64,000 nucleotides of DNA from Candidatus Nitrospira kreftii. Lineage in GTDB: Bacteria; Nitrospirota; Nitrospiria; Nitrospirales; Nitrospiraceae. The notes under the pieces were generated by a model. That model did not search any database and was not told the origin of the DNA. It was given only the letters and a program-made list of their open reading frames with translations. The translations under genes were made by a program, and so were the position numbers. Of the stretch, positions 17,801 through 27,228 are shown piece after piece (the stretch's first letter is position 1; every line of letters starts with the position of its first letter). The stretch covers positions 3,518,501 through 3,582,500 of the forward strand of contig CP047423.1 in the NCBI GenBank assembly GCA_014058405.1, in the 5' to 3' direction.

Positions 17801-18166
17801 ATGCCTCGCGCTAAAGGTGGACCCAAAACGAGAGCCCGACGGAAGAAACGAATCAAGCTAGCATCAGGCCAGTACGGCGGAAAGAGTCGGTTGTTTCGAT
17901 CCGCCACGGAGAGTGTCGATAAAGGGCTGACCTATGCCTATACCGGTCGCAAAAACCGGAAGCGAGATTTTCGGCAATTGTGGATCGCGCGCATCAGTGC
18001 CGCCGTTCGAGCCCAAGGACTGACCTACGGCCGGTTCATCAATGCATTGAAGAAAGCGAATGTGTTGCTGGATCGCAAGGTCTTGTCGGATATGGCGATC
18101 AAAGATGCGGCGGGATTTGAAAAGTTGTGCGGTCTCGCCAAGCAGCACGTTCCGGCCACGGCATAA
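17801..18166 (+). CDS. rplT: 50S ribosomal protein L20
   Basis: The 121-residue protein opens with MPRAKGGPKTRARRKK and contains GQYGGKSRLFRSA, YTGRKNRKRDFRQLWI and NALKKANVLLDRKVLSD, all standard for L20. L20 is needed early in 50S assembly and commonly represses its own operon by binding mRNA. AAAAGGAG precedes the ATG. A strong terminator follows, so this ends the thrS operon. Confidence 0.98.
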   Translation: MPRAKGGPKTRARRKKRIKLASGQYGGKSRLFRSATESVDKGLTYAYTGRKNRKRDFRQLWIARISAAVRAQGLTYGRFINALKKANVLLDRKVLSDMAIKDAAGFEKLCGLAKQHVPATA

Positions 18167-18196
18167 GTTCTCACACTCAGCATCAAACAGAGAGAG

Positions 18197-18225
18197 GGGG
18201 AATAACGCACTGTTATTCCCCTTTT
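18197..18225 (+). terminator. intrinsic terminator of the thrS-infC-rpmI-rplT operon
   Basis: The ten-pair stem GGGGAATAAC / GTTATTCCCC has a five-base loop and runs into TTTT. It lies 31 bp after the rplT stop. Confidence 0.9.
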
Positions 18226-18468
18226 CGATTTGAGCTCTTCACGGACCTCCCTACACTTTCTCGCAGAGGCTAATCATCTTCCCGACCCACCGATACCGGT
18301 GAGAGGCGCGAGGAGGATTGCAGCTCGGCTCATTTTTTCTCATGCCTAGACACGAGCTCGTCGTGCCGTCCACCCGGTGATAGTACACAACACACGAAAC
18401 TCGGCACGCGCCGTTCTTGAGATCGACTTGCAAAGATTGAGTGATTTCACGTGAGGCGCTGAACTGAC

Positions 18469-20181
18469 TTACGAAAACAACTGCGAGAGGTTTAGATCGA
18501 ACGCGACGACCGGCATGGCGATCTGCCATCGCTCGAGGACTTCCGGATGGAGTTCGCCGATGACGCCGACAGGTTGACCCGCCACGATAATCTGCCCTAC
18601 TCGACCTTCCAGAAAAGACGGATGCTGAACCGTCTCGAGGCTGTATTCTTTCCCAAGATAGTAAAACAGTACGTCTAAGCAAGAATGAATCTCTGAAAAA
18701 TGCGCCGATGCATGAGCAATCACCGCTCCCAAGACCGTCTCCGTCCGAGAACCCAATTCCTTGGTGGTGTCAGGAATCGCCACATCACCGGCCTCAAAGA
18801 GGCGGTGTGGGTAAAAGGCTCGGCTCGATGCCGCCTCGACACGCAGCAGAGAAGGCAGGATCCATTGGCGAAGACACGAGAAACTCAACGACATGACGTT
18901 ATCGACCTCCACCATGCCGCCCCATTCCGTCCCTTCGAGACGCATGCGACTGGAATAACTATCGGGAGAGCCGAGAATGTTTGAAATGATCTCCTGAAAC
19001 CCGAGGCCCACCATTAATTCTCGTGCACGGTCCGACGTGTGTTCGATGTCGGATAACCCACCTACGGTAAACTGTGCCGGCATGACCGGAGTGAACTCGG
19101 CGTATCCCAAACTCATGGCCACATCTTCAACCACATCCATCATGTGCATCAGATCATGCCGATAGGGGGGCAACTTTGCCTTAACGGAACCCTTGCCAGC
19201 CGAGACATGGTACCCATACGTTTCAAGCGCTTGTGCAACAGTGTGTGCGCCGAGTTCCTGCCCAAGCGCATGTTCAACCTTTTGGATTTGAATCGTTTTG
19301 GACTTTCCAAGATCGAAGGGAGTGGTCACTCGTTTCCCCAACGGGGTACTCCGGGGATACTGAACTTCGATCGGCTCGATGGTGGCTCCGCGGTCAGCGA
19401 GATTGGACGCAAAAATATTCAGGGTCAAGACGACCATAGGGAGGTCTGTCCCCGTCACCTCAACGAAGAGCTGATCGTCCCCCACCTGCACTTCACCAAT
19501 TTCACGGCTATTGATGATCGGAGGAAACGACAACGGTTGATTGGCGGCATCACGAAGTATCGGTAACCGCCCCGTTCCTGCCAGGATAGCCCCATACTCC
19601 AATCCCTTCGGATGCACCATGAGAATCTCCGACAGCGTCATCACGGTTTCCATGCCTAACGGGGTAAACCGTGCTTCGTCGGGTTTCACAAGTTCGTACG
19701 TCACGGGAAACGTGATTTTGGGCAGCTGATAGATCCCGATCGAAACGGTCTTGCGCTTGTGACCGAATATTTCCGCCAATTTTTCTTGCGTTTGAATCAG
19801 CTGAGCCAATCCCTCGGTCGTGACTCGATATCCTCTGGCAGCACAAGCTGCCACATAGGGACGAACCTGCTCGATTCCAGGTTTCACGATGATCTGCATC
19901 TGGGATTGAGATTGTTCGGAGAAGAACGGATAGGGTGAGAGTTTTCCTTGTTGCTTGATGCGGATTTGCCGGGCAATCCCTTCGCAACACCACAGATCGG
20001 GCCTGTTGCTGTCCTGGAGCTCGATGCGAAGTTCCCCGCTTTCAGGGTTGTACCCCTTCAATTCGCCCTTCGCGAGCATCAGCCACGCTTCCAACTCCTC
20101 AATCGAAATAGTCCGGTTTGCAGATGACGACTGGTACAAGAGGGACTGGAAATCGTCTTTATAAATCGTGATCGTGGGCAT
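18469..20181 (-). CDS. pheT: phenylalanyl-tRNA synthetase beta subunit, archaeal type
   Basis: The 570-residue subunit pairs with PheS to charge tRNA-Phe. The N-terminus (MPTITIYKDDF) leads into NRPDLWCCEGIARQI, and the body holds the editing (B3/B4) and B5 domains with RHDLMHMMDVVEDVAMSLGY. Both length and motifs match the archaeal/eukaryotic type (~550 residues). The bacterial type is ~800 residues with an N-terminal tRNA-binding EMAP domain, which is absent here. It starts 8 bp after pheS. The pair sits exactly where bacterial pheST normally follows rplT, but on the opposite strand. Confidence 0.9.
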   Translation of the reverse strand: MPTITIYKDDFQSLLYQSSSANRTISIEELEAWLMLAKGELKGYNPESGELRIELQDSNRPDLWCCEGIARQIRIKQQGKLSPYPFFSEQSQSQMQIIVKPGIEQVRPYVAACAARGYRVTTEGLAQLIQTQEKLAEIFGHKRKTVSIGIYQLPKITFPVTYELVKPDEARFTPLGMETVMTLSEILMVHPKGLEYGAILAGTGRLPILRDAANQPLSFPPIINSREIGEVQVGDDQLFVEVTGTDLPMVVLTLNIFASNLADRGATIEPIEVQYPRSTPLGKRVTTPFDLGKSKTIQIQKVEHALGQELGAHTVAQALETYGYHVSAGKGSVKAKLPPYRHDLMHMMDVVEDVAMSLGYAEFTPVMPAQFTVGGLSDIEHTSDRARELMVGLGFQEIISNILGSPDSYSSRMRLEGTEWGGMVEVDNVMSLSFSCLRQWILPSLLRVEAASSRAFYPHRLFEAGDVAIPDTTKELGSRTETVLGAVIAHASAHFSEIHSCLDVLFYYLGKEYSLETVQHPSFLEGRVGQIIVAGQPVGVIGELHPEVLERWQIAMPVVAFDLNLSQLFS

Positions 20182-20189
20182 GGCGTCAG

Positions 20190-21758
20190 CTAGAACAATC
20201 CTCTCGTGGCACGAATCAACTCAAGATTGTCCGTAAAGAGCTCTCTGATATCGTGGATCCCCAGCGCCACCATCGCCATCCGGTCGAGACCCAGTCCCCA
20301 GGCAATCACCGGAACCGTCACCCCAAGCGGCAAGGTGACTTCCGGACGGAACAGTCCCGCACCACCGAGTTCCATCCACCCTAAGCGAGGATGACGCACA
20401 TGCAGTTCGACGGATGGTTCGGTAAATGGGAAATACGCCGGCAAGAACTTGACCTCTTTCGCTTGGGCCACTTCCCGCGCAAACAGATTGAGCAGTCCAA
20501 GTAACGTTCTAAAATTGATGTCCTCCCCCAGCACGATGCCTTCCACTTGGAAGAAATCTGTCGCATGGGTCGCATCAACTTGATCATAGCGAAAACATCG
20601 AGCGATCGAAAAATACTTCCCGGGAATGCTCGGTGCGGCGGCCAATGTTCGAGCTGAAACTGCGGTGCCTTGGCTCCGCAATACCAATCGCTTGGCGCGC
20701 TGAACATCGAACGAATAGCCCCAGCCCGTGGAACCCGTTCCAGCTCCGTGTTGGTGCACCTGGGCAACATGGGACAAGACCGACTCATCCATGGCGGACG
20801 CATGGGTGGGGCGCTTCACAAAATACACATCATGAATGTCGCGGGCCGGGTGAAACTGCGGCATGAACAGGGCATCCATATTCCAAAATTCGGTTTCAAC
20901 CAATGACCCACGCATTTCTTGAAAACCCATGCTCACGAGTTTTGTTTTGACGGTGTCCAGAAATTCGCGATAGGGGTGCTTCTTGCCAATCCCAACGCGC
21001 GGTGCCCTTAGGCTTATGGTATATTTTCGAAATCGCTTATGGCGCCAACTTCCGTCCTTCAACATGTCAGGGGTCAACTGCGAGACTTCTTCGGCAACTC
21101 CCTGTTTCAACAACTGCGCCGCAGCGCTTGCTCCGGATGGAGACAGCATGAACGCGCGTGTCACTCGTTCGTCAACCCTAAACGGCTCCTTGGCATTACC
21201 TCGTTTCACCGCATAATCTTCAATCACCCGTCGATCGCCTTCTGAAAAGTCTTTGAGAGCCCGCGAGGATTCATGCATCTGCGTCAAGAGAGTCCGCAGT
21301 GCCTCAACGGTCGGGCTCGGACGTCCGGTCGTTTCGATACATCCCCCCTGCACGATCAGTAACACCCCTTCCTTCTTCAGTCGCCCCACGGCTTTGCTGA
21401 CATCAGAAGGATCGAGTCCATCTTGTGACTGAAGATCGGGAATAGTCAGTCGCCTCCCCGTACCGGCTGCCTCACGAGCGGCATCGAGAACGCGTTCAAT
21501 CGGGGAAGCTCCACGGTAGTACTCTTCACCAATTTTCGTGAGAGACACGACCGGCGTCACCGTTTCCGACTGTATCGTGATCAACGCTTTGGTCAGCAGC
21601 CATTCTACGGCCATACTGAGCTGGGAAGGCTCCAACTCAGCGGCTACAGCCAACTGCTCGCTCTCCAGGACAGTTCCCGGCTGGCTCGCACCGAAGGTTG
21701 TAAGGACTTTGGATTCGAGAGGATGAAGGCTGTCGATGACTGCGGAGGAGTTATCCAC
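20190..21758 (-). CDS. pheS: phenylalanyl-tRNA synthetase alpha subunit, archaeal type
   Basis: The start chosen is GTG 21758, just after the rpe stop; the open frame continues into rpe but the extension is Arg/Pro-rich and not PheS-like. The 522-residue catalytic subunit has N-terminal winged-helix-like domains typical of archaeal/eukaryotic PheS. The class II core follows with GFQEMRGSLVETEFWNMDALFMPQ, HPARDIHDVYFV, FRYDQVDATHATDFFQVEG and GWMELGGAGLFRPEV. Bacterial PheS is only ~340 residues with a coiled-coil N-terminus. The ribosome-binding site is weak, so the start is uncertain by some codons. Confidence 0.88.
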   Translation of the reverse strand: MDNSSAVIDSLHPLESKVLTTFGASQPGTVLESEQLAVAAELEPSQLSMAVEWLLTKALITIQSETVTPVVSLTKIGEEYYRGASPIERVLDAAREAAGTGRRLTIPDLQSQDGLDPSDVSKAVGRLKKEGVLLIVQGGCIETTGRPSPTVEALRTLLTQMHESSRALKDFSEGDRRVIEDYAVKRGNAKEPFRVDERVTRAFMLSPSGASAAAQLLKQGVAEEVSQLTPDMLKDGSWRHKRFRKYTISLRAPRVGIGKKHPYREFLDTVKTKLVSMGFQEMRGSLVETEFWNMDALFMPQFHPARDIHDVYFVKRPTHASAMDESVLSHVAQVHQHGAGTGSTGWGYSFDVQRAKRLVLRSQGTAVSARTLAAAPSIPGKYFSIARCFRYDQVDATHATDFFQVEGIVLGEDINFRTLLGLLNLFAREVAQAKEVKFLPAYFPFTEPSVELHVRHPRLGWMELGGAGLFRPEVTLPLGVTVPVIAWGLGLDRMAMVALGIHDIRELFTDNLELIRATRGLF

Positions 21759-21768
21759 CCTAGATCGC

Positions 21769-22470
21769 CTATCGATTGACCGCTGTGCGGGGCGTCGGTT
21801 GAATGGCTGCTTCGGCGGCTGCTCGCATGGTGGCGATCGTGGCCGTGTAGTCGTGTTGTGAAAAAATAGCGGATCCTGCGACGAGCGTCGTCGCACCAGC
21901 CGCGACGATCTCCCGTGTATTGTCCACCTTCACACCGCCATCCACTTCCAGCATTGCGTGGCTTTTGATTCGATCCAACAGAGTCCGGGCCTCGACGATT
22001 TTCTTCAGCACGGATGGAATAAATGCCTGCCCACCGAACCCTGGATTCACCGACATGATCAACACTAAGTCGACATCACCCAGAATCTCCTGCAACGACG
22101 CAATCGGGGTGGCAGGATTGAGGGTCACCCCGGCTTTCACACCTCGCTCCTTAATCAACTGAATCGTACGGTGCAGATGCGGGCAGGCCTCAACGTGAAC
22201 AGTGAGATAATCTGCTCCTGCGTCCGCGAAATCCGGAATAAATGCGTCGGCGTTCGTGATCATTAAGTGTACGTCAAGAGGGAGTTTGGTGACCTTCCTG
22301 AGGCTTTCCACAATCGGAGGCCCCACCGTCAAATTCGGCACAAAATGGCCGTCCATAACATCCACATGCAGCATATCGGCACCAGCCCGCTCCACAGCGG
22401 CGATTTCATCAGCCAGCCTGGCAAAATCCGCAGAGAGAATCGAAGGTGCAATATAAATCTGATGCGGCAT
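21769..22470 (-). CDS. rpe: ribulose-phosphate 3-epimerase
   Basis: This TIM-barrel enzyme of the pentose phosphate/Calvin routes interconverts ribulose 5-phosphate and xylulose 5-phosphate. Landmarks are IAPSILSADFARL, MLHVDVMDGHFVPNLTVGP, DVHLMI, LIMSVNPGFGGQAFIP and LEVDGGVK. The metal-binding His/Asp residues are present. The ATG at 22470 overlaps the rsmB stop (TGATG), indicating coupling. Confidence 0.97.
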   Translation of the reverse strand: MPHQIYIAPSILSADFARLADEIAAVERAGADMLHVDVMDGHFVPNLTVGPPIVESLRKVTKLPLDVHLMITNADAFIPDFADAGADYLTVHVEACPHLHRTIQLIKERGVKAGVTLNPATPIASLQEILGDVDLVLIMSVNPGFGGQAFIPSVLKKIVEARTLLDRIKSHAMLEVDGGVKVDNTREIVAAGATTLVAGSAIFSQHDYTATIATMRAAAEAAIQPTPRTAVNR

Positions 22471-23891
22471 CACTCGTTCTTTCGTAAACGGACGGCGTAA
22501 AACCCATCCATCCCAAAACTATTGCTCAGAGTGGAAAGCGCCCCTCGAGCGGTCACAAAGCGATGAGCAGCACGCGGAAGCCAAGGAGCCACAGATTCAC
22601 GCGTCCATCCGGGAGAGGTCTCACAAAATCGGTTCACAACCTCTTCGGTTTCTTCCGTTTCCGTAGAGCACGTACTATAGACCAGCACCCCACCTGGTCG
22701 CAAGCTGGGGGCAACCGACTCGAGGATTTGTACTTGGAGTGTCTGATGCCGTGTAAATGATAAGTCAGACCGCAGTTCTTTCGCTTCAGGATGGCGGCGG
22801 AGGACTCCCAGCCCGCTGCAAGGGGCATCGACGAGAATCCGGTCGAAGACGGTCGGAATGGGCAGTTGATCGTCATCCCTGACGAGGAGGCGGGTCCATT
22901 GGGCAGGTCTTCTAGCATCTCCGACGACCGGCACAATGCTGCGTATCCTCAGCCTCGCACAATTATCTTGCAACAAGTCCAACCGAGAGGCCTTTTGATC
23001 AACAGCAACGATGATTCCGCGATCGCCCATGAGCTCTGCGAGATGGGTGACCTTGCCGCCCGGGGCCGCACAGGCATCCAAGATAACCTCCATGGGTACA
23101 GGATCAAGAATGGGAGGAATGAGCTGAGCGGCTTCATCCTCCACATAAAAATCTCCCGCCATGAAACCCGGCAACAAGGTGACATCCCGTCCTTCCTCCA
23201 CCACAACTCCTACAGGGCTTACTTCGGTTGGGTGAGCAGCCAGTTCAGCCTCTTGCATACGTTTCAGAAACTCTTCCCGGGTCAGCCGGCACCGATTCAC
23301 TCGCACGGTCACGTTCGGAATGGTACTGGTTGCCCGACAAGCTGATTCTGTCTGCTCTCTCCCCATTCGGTCTAACCAGCGCGCCACTAGCCACATGGGG
23401 ATACCGTACTTGATCGACAACGATTCAGCCGGGTGAGTCGCAGGATCGGGAAGGGACGGGGCCGGCATCCGAATGAGATTGCGTAAAACCCCATTCACCA
23501 ACCCACTCCAATCGCGCCCGAGTTGTTGCGCAAAGCCTTTCGCTAGTTCAACCGTTTCATTCACGGCCGCTGAAGCCGGCACTCGATCCAGAAACAGTAC
23601 TTGATAGGCGCCAAGCCGAAGCAACATCTGGACGAAAACGGGCAGTCTATGGAGAGGTTTAGAAAGAACCTCGCCTAATCGCCACTCGATCGTTTCCTGC
23701 TGCCGCAAAACTCCGTACACCAACTCCATCACCAATGCACGGTCACGAGGCAGTGAAATTGAGGGAGCTTGCTGGTCAATCAGTTTATCGAGCGGGTGAT
23801 CTGTTCGTTGGCTTGCGAGCAGGATACGGAGTGCGATGGATCGTGCTGAAGGTTCTGACACAGAAGTTCCTACGCGATGTTCGCCCGACAT
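22470..23891 (-). CDS. rsmB: 16S rRNA (cytosine-967 C5)-methyltransferase
   Basis: The 473-residue protein has an N-terminal NusB-like RNA-binding domain (about 15-150: ARSIALRILLASQ, RDRALVMELVYGVLRQ). The Rossmann methyltransferase domain follows with DACAAPGGKVTHLAELM, the DAPCSGLGVLRRHPE motif and the catalytic VYSTCSTETEETEEVV. It methylates C967 of 16S rRNA. It is followed by rpe with overlap and preceded by fmt at 43 bp, a common bacterial pairing. Confidence 0.96.
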   Translation of the reverse strand: MSGEHRVGTSVSEPSARSIALRILLASQRTDHPLDKLIDQQAPSISLPRDRALVMELVYGVLRQQETIEWRLGEVLSKPLHRLPVFVQMLLRLGAYQVLFLDRVPASAAVNETVELAKGFAQQLGRDWSGLVNGVLRNLIRMPAPSLPDPATHPAESLSIKYGIPMWLVARWLDRMGREQTESACRATSTIPNVTVRVNRCRLTREEFLKRMQEAELAAHPTEVSPVGVVVEEGRDVTLLPGFMAGDFYVEDEAAQLIPPILDPVPMEVILDACAAPGGKVTHLAELMGDRGIIVAVDQKASRLDLLQDNCARLRIRSIVPVVGDARRPAQWTRLLVRDDDQLPIPTVFDRILVDAPCSGLGVLRRHPEAKELRSDLSFTRHQTLQVQILESVAPSLRPGGVLVYSTCSTETEETEEVVNRFCETSPGWTRESVAPWLPRAAHRFVTARGALSTLSNSFGMDGFYAVRLRKNE

Positions 23892-23934
23892 CGTCAGGAA
23901 AACGGGGCATCATCAGACATGGGTGGCAATGGGA

Positions 23935-24876
23935 TCACACATCTCGACACCCTAGTCGCATACCGACGGTGACTTTATGTCCTGTGAGAAATTGGCTGAC
24001 AGGCATTCGTTTTGAATTGGCCGTCTGTATTTCTTGGAGATCAAGAAGGCCCTCGCCAGTTGCCACCAGAATGGATTGCTTATCGACAGCTACAATCGTT
24101 CCCGGCTTGTCGGTTCCCGCGCTTTTGCTCGAGACTACCCTCCATACATTCCATCGTTCCTCACCCAAAAATGTGTAGGCGCCTGGCCATGGAGAAAGAC
24201 CTCGCACTCGGTTCGCGAGAGATGCTGCACTCATCGTCCAATTGATGAGGCCGTCTTCTTTCTTCAAGAGCGGCGCCAGGGTGGCCTGAGTATCGTCTTG
24301 CCTCTTGGGCGTCAGCGTCCCGGCTTTCAAATATGCAATCGTCTCGACGAGCAGCCGCCCGCCCAACTCCGCTAGACGAGGCGCCAACGTCCCAGCCGTA
24401 TCGTCGGGCATGATCTCTAGCCTCTCTTGGAGCAGCATGGGGCCGGTATCCATCCCTTCGTCCATCAGCATCGTCGTGATTCCCGTCTCGGTCTCGCCAT
24501 TGATCACCGCCCATTGGACCGGCGCGGCGCCTCGATATTTCGGCAGCAACGAGCCATGTACATTGACGCAACCCTTCGGAGGGAGAGTCAGGATCGGTGT
24601 ATGTAAAATACGTCCATACGCAGCAACAGCGATCAGGTCAGGCTGCCAGGATGAGAGGGCCTGCAAGAACTCCGGCGTACGAATCTTGAGTGGCTGCAAC
24701 ACAGGAATCCCCGCGCCCTCCGCAACGAGTTTCACCGGCGGAGCAACGAGCTGCTGTCCTCTGCCTTTGGGTCGATCCGGCTGTGACACCACACCGACCA
24801 CCTGATCGTCGGATCGAAGGAGTGCTTCGAGCGACGGCACCGCAAATGCTGGTGTGCCCATGAAGACAATGCGCAT
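23935..24876 (-). CDS. fmt: methionyl-tRNA formyltransferase
   Basis: The 313-residue enzyme formylates initiator Met-tRNA. The formyl-transfer domain shows MRIVFMGTPAFAVPSLEAL, NVHGSLLPKYRGAAPVQWAVINGETETGITTM and DEGMDTGPML. The C-terminal tRNA-binding domain includes GLSPWPGAY. It is encoded next to rsmB and, divergently, next to its substrate gene, initiator tRNA-Met. Confidence 0.98.
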   Translation of the reverse strand: MRIVFMGTPAFAVPSLEALLRSDDQVVGVVSQPDRPKGRGQQLVAPPVKLVAEGAGIPVLQPLKIRTPEFLQALSSWQPDLIAVAAYGRILHTPILTLPPKGCVNVHGSLLPKYRGAAPVQWAVINGETETGITTMLMDEGMDTGPMLLQERLEIMPDDTAGTLAPRLAELGGRLLVETIAYLKAGTLTPKRQDDTQATLAPLLKKEDGLINWTMSAASLANRVRGLSPWPGAYTFLGEERWNVWRVVSSKSAGTDKPGTIVAVDKQSILVATGEGLLDLQEIQTANSKRMPVSQFLTGHKVTVGMRLGCRDV

Positions 24877-24928
24877 GTCTTGCCTTTAGCATCGTGGTCA
24901 TGAGAAAGCAATCATGCAATACCTCAAC

Positions 24929-24957
24929 TTGACTTGCTGTTCAACGCTTTGTTAGTC
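24929..24957 (+). promoter_or_regulatory. promoter of initiator tRNA-Met
   Basis: TTGACT (24929-24934) and TTAGTC (24952-24957) are separated by 17 bases and end 6 bp before the tRNA, good spacing for a sigma-70 promoter. Confidence 0.5.
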
Positions 24958-24963
24958 TCCCTC

Positions 24964-25040
<77 letters not shown>

Positions 25041-25474
25041 ATTTTCTGCCCTCTTATGCGTCTCTCTCGATCGCTTTACCTGTCCTTCCCAAAAGCATTC
25101 TCTTGCATTGATAGGCTTGAATTTCTCATTCAATAAAACAGCAGGGCTCTAATCAAGATCCCAAATCTTGAGTATGCCGTCTGGTTCCTACAACTGAGTG
25201 GGTTTGACGGAGTCATTTCCAAATTCACCATACGCCTCAGGACAAACATCATTACGATCCCCAGAGATAAGTAATTCAATTATTTACGTCTAGATAACCC
25301 GCTGTATATAAGTACGTGTATTTATTTAACTCTAAAGAATAAAATCATTTTGAGTGTATGACATAGCATACTGCGCTTCATTAAAGGCTGTATGCTTATG
25401 CGACTAGCATAATTACTAGTGTCATATTTCACCAAAGCGTCTCAGCTTTTTAACTTCACATGCAAGGATCAGCC
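25041..25474. other. AT-rich intergenic region before the accessory cluster
   Basis: About 430 bp without a gene, visibly richer in A/T than the flanks (for example TATATAAGTACGTGTATTTATTTAAC near 25312-25337). It probably holds the promoter of the next gene. I found no tRNA fragment or clear attachment-site repeat. Confidence 0.4.
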
Positions 25475-27148
25475 ATGAGCCACCCGGGGATCGAGCAACA
25501 ATGTCCCGGCCAGACCACGGCAGTGCCGGAACTCAACAAAGCAATCTGGACCTTGCGCTCGATTTCCAATGCCCAGCTACCACAGCTCGCATGGGTGGCT
25601 GAAACGGACCGACTCAACGGGATCGTCAGGTTGATCCATGGCCCGCGAGTCGAAGTGCGCGAATCATTTTTTATAGAAGGCGTGTGGAATGGTCCCTTTC
25701 ATCTCGGCGAATTCAGAACAACGGATTGCGTGTTTGGTTCAGGGGGTCTTCTGATCGAGAATGCCGTTCACTTCGTGCCTAGCGCTGCCACAACCGATCA
25801 TTTGTACTACGATGAAACCGGCGATCGTGTCATCGTCTCCAATTCCTTGCCTCTGTTGCTGGCCCATACGCAAGATCGCCTGGATCCTCATTGCCGGGAT
25901 TATGCCGCCATTTGTCACTCTATTCTGAACGGCATACACGACTATCGACGGGATATCCCAACCACCGGAGGCAAGATACGCCGGCTGATGTATCGAAATC
26001 TGGAGGTCTCTCGTGACCGGGTCACCGAATTGGAAAAGCAGATGCCGCCGCCGTTCGTTGCCTTTGCGCAATACCGCGACTACCTGCGCACCCAATACGC
26101 ACTGATCGCCGCCAACGCGCGCGATGTGGCACGGACCTGGCCGCTCCAGATCGTGTCTACCCAATCGAGAGGATACGACTCAACGGCGGTGAACTCGCTG
26201 GCTCGCGCGTCAGGAATCGACAAAGTGTTCACCGTTCCCACCGCCAAGAGCAAACGATTCCTCGCGCATCATGAGGAAGAGAATCTGTCGAGTGATGATG
26301 GCGGGGAAATATGCGCCACGCTCGACCTCCCATGCTTCCCACTCAATCGACGCGCGTTCGCGGAGAACTTCGACCAGGAATACCTATATTACTCAGCACT
26401 TCACCACAATCAAGATGCGAATCTGATGGACATCGGAAATCAACTCTCAACAGTCAGCGTGCTCTTGACCGGCGTCATAGGAGAGCTGTGGCGGCCAAAA
26501 GCGGACAAGGTGGAGTGGCCCTGTCTGAATTCAGACTTGCGGCATGGAGATCTAGGAGGATCGGGCATGGGAGAGTGGCGGCTCGTCGTCGGCTTGATCC
26601 ATCTACCAATGCCGTTCATTGGAGCTCGCCGCCGAGCGGAGATTGTTGAAATTACGGAATCTGCCGAGATGGACCCATGGCGATTGCGTAACTCGTATGA
26701 CCGGCCGATTGCCCGTCGTCTTGCCGAAGAAGCAGGTGTGCCGAGACACTTGTTCGGTCAATACAAAATGGGATCCGTCGTGCTGTTTTCCCAACCATCA
26801 ATCCCATTTGGCAAGGACCTCCGGCGCGAGTTCTTCAATTATCTAGTGGCTGAAAAAGTCATGGCCCGGCCCACGACGTGGTTGTGGTCCGTGGTTCGCC
26901 GAGCGAATACGCTGCTGCAGGTGAACTATTTACGGCGCATCTCCGGTATCTACTTTATAGAACGTGTTCTCTCGAAACTGATCCGTCGGCAGGTCCGGTT
27001 CCCCCAGCTGTGGTCAAGACTGGATGGATCTCTCTATTGCTTCTGCGTGAATCGGACTGCAGATAGATATAGTGCGGAGCTCAGGACGTCCTCGGAAGAC
27101 TCCGACGCCCCCCATGCACGGCATTCAACAGTGAGGATACGCTCATGA
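25475..27148 (+). CDS. asparagine-synthetase-like ATP-dependent amide/amidine-forming enzyme
   Basis: The start chosen is ATG 25475, with AAGGA eight bases upstream; another ATG lies at 25460. In the 557-residue protein a PP-loop (STQSRGYDSTAVNSLA, near residue 227) marks the AMP-forming domain of asparagine-synthetase-like enzymes. The preceding ~200 residues look like a worn glutaminase domain, including LYYDETGDRVIVSNSLPLLLA. However, the N-terminal catalytic cysteine is absent, so glutamine is unlikely to be the nitrogen donor. Similar enzymes make amide bonds in small-molecule and peptide pathways. It opens a cluster with a haem N-hydroxylase-like and a DUF1989 gene. The substrate is unknown. 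Confidence 0.65.
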   Translation: MSHPGIEQQCPGQTTAVPELNKAIWTLRSISNAQLPQLAWVAETDRLNGIVRLIHGPRVEVRESFFIEGVWNGPFHLGEFRTTDCVFGSGGLLIENAVHFVPSAATTDHLYYDETGDRVIVSNSLPLLLAHTQDRLDPHCRDYAAICHSILNGIHDYRRDIPTTGGKIRRLMYRNLEVSRDRVTELEKQMPPPFVAFAQYRDYLRTQYALIAANARDVARTWPLQIVSTQSRGYDSTAVNSLARASGIDKVFTVPTAKSKRFLAHHEEENLSSDDGGEICATLDLPCFPLNRRAFAENFDQEYLYYSALHHNQDANLMDIGNQLSTVSVLLTGVIGELWRPKADKVEWPCLNSDLRHGDLGGSGMGEWRLVVGLIHLPMPFIGARRRAEIVEITESAEMDPWRLRNSYDRPIARRLAEEAGVPRHLFGQYKMGSVVLFSQPSIPFGKDLRREFFNYLVAEKVMARPTTWLWSVVRRANTLLQVNYLRRISGIYFIERVLSKLIRRQVRFPQLWSRLDGSLYCFCVNRTADRYSAELRTSSEDSDAPHARHSTVRIRS

Positions 27149-27228
27149 AAAGAATTGGCCCCGAAGGAAACTTTGTTTGATATCAGTGAAGGTTGGTCTT
27201 GGATTCAAGACATTAGAGAGGTTTCACC

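Noticed and set aside
25041..25474. Riboswitch (for example guanidine) before the N-hydroxylase cluster
   Set aside because: I looked for a conserved aptamer-like core and terminator pair and could not support one by eye; a covariance search would be needed.
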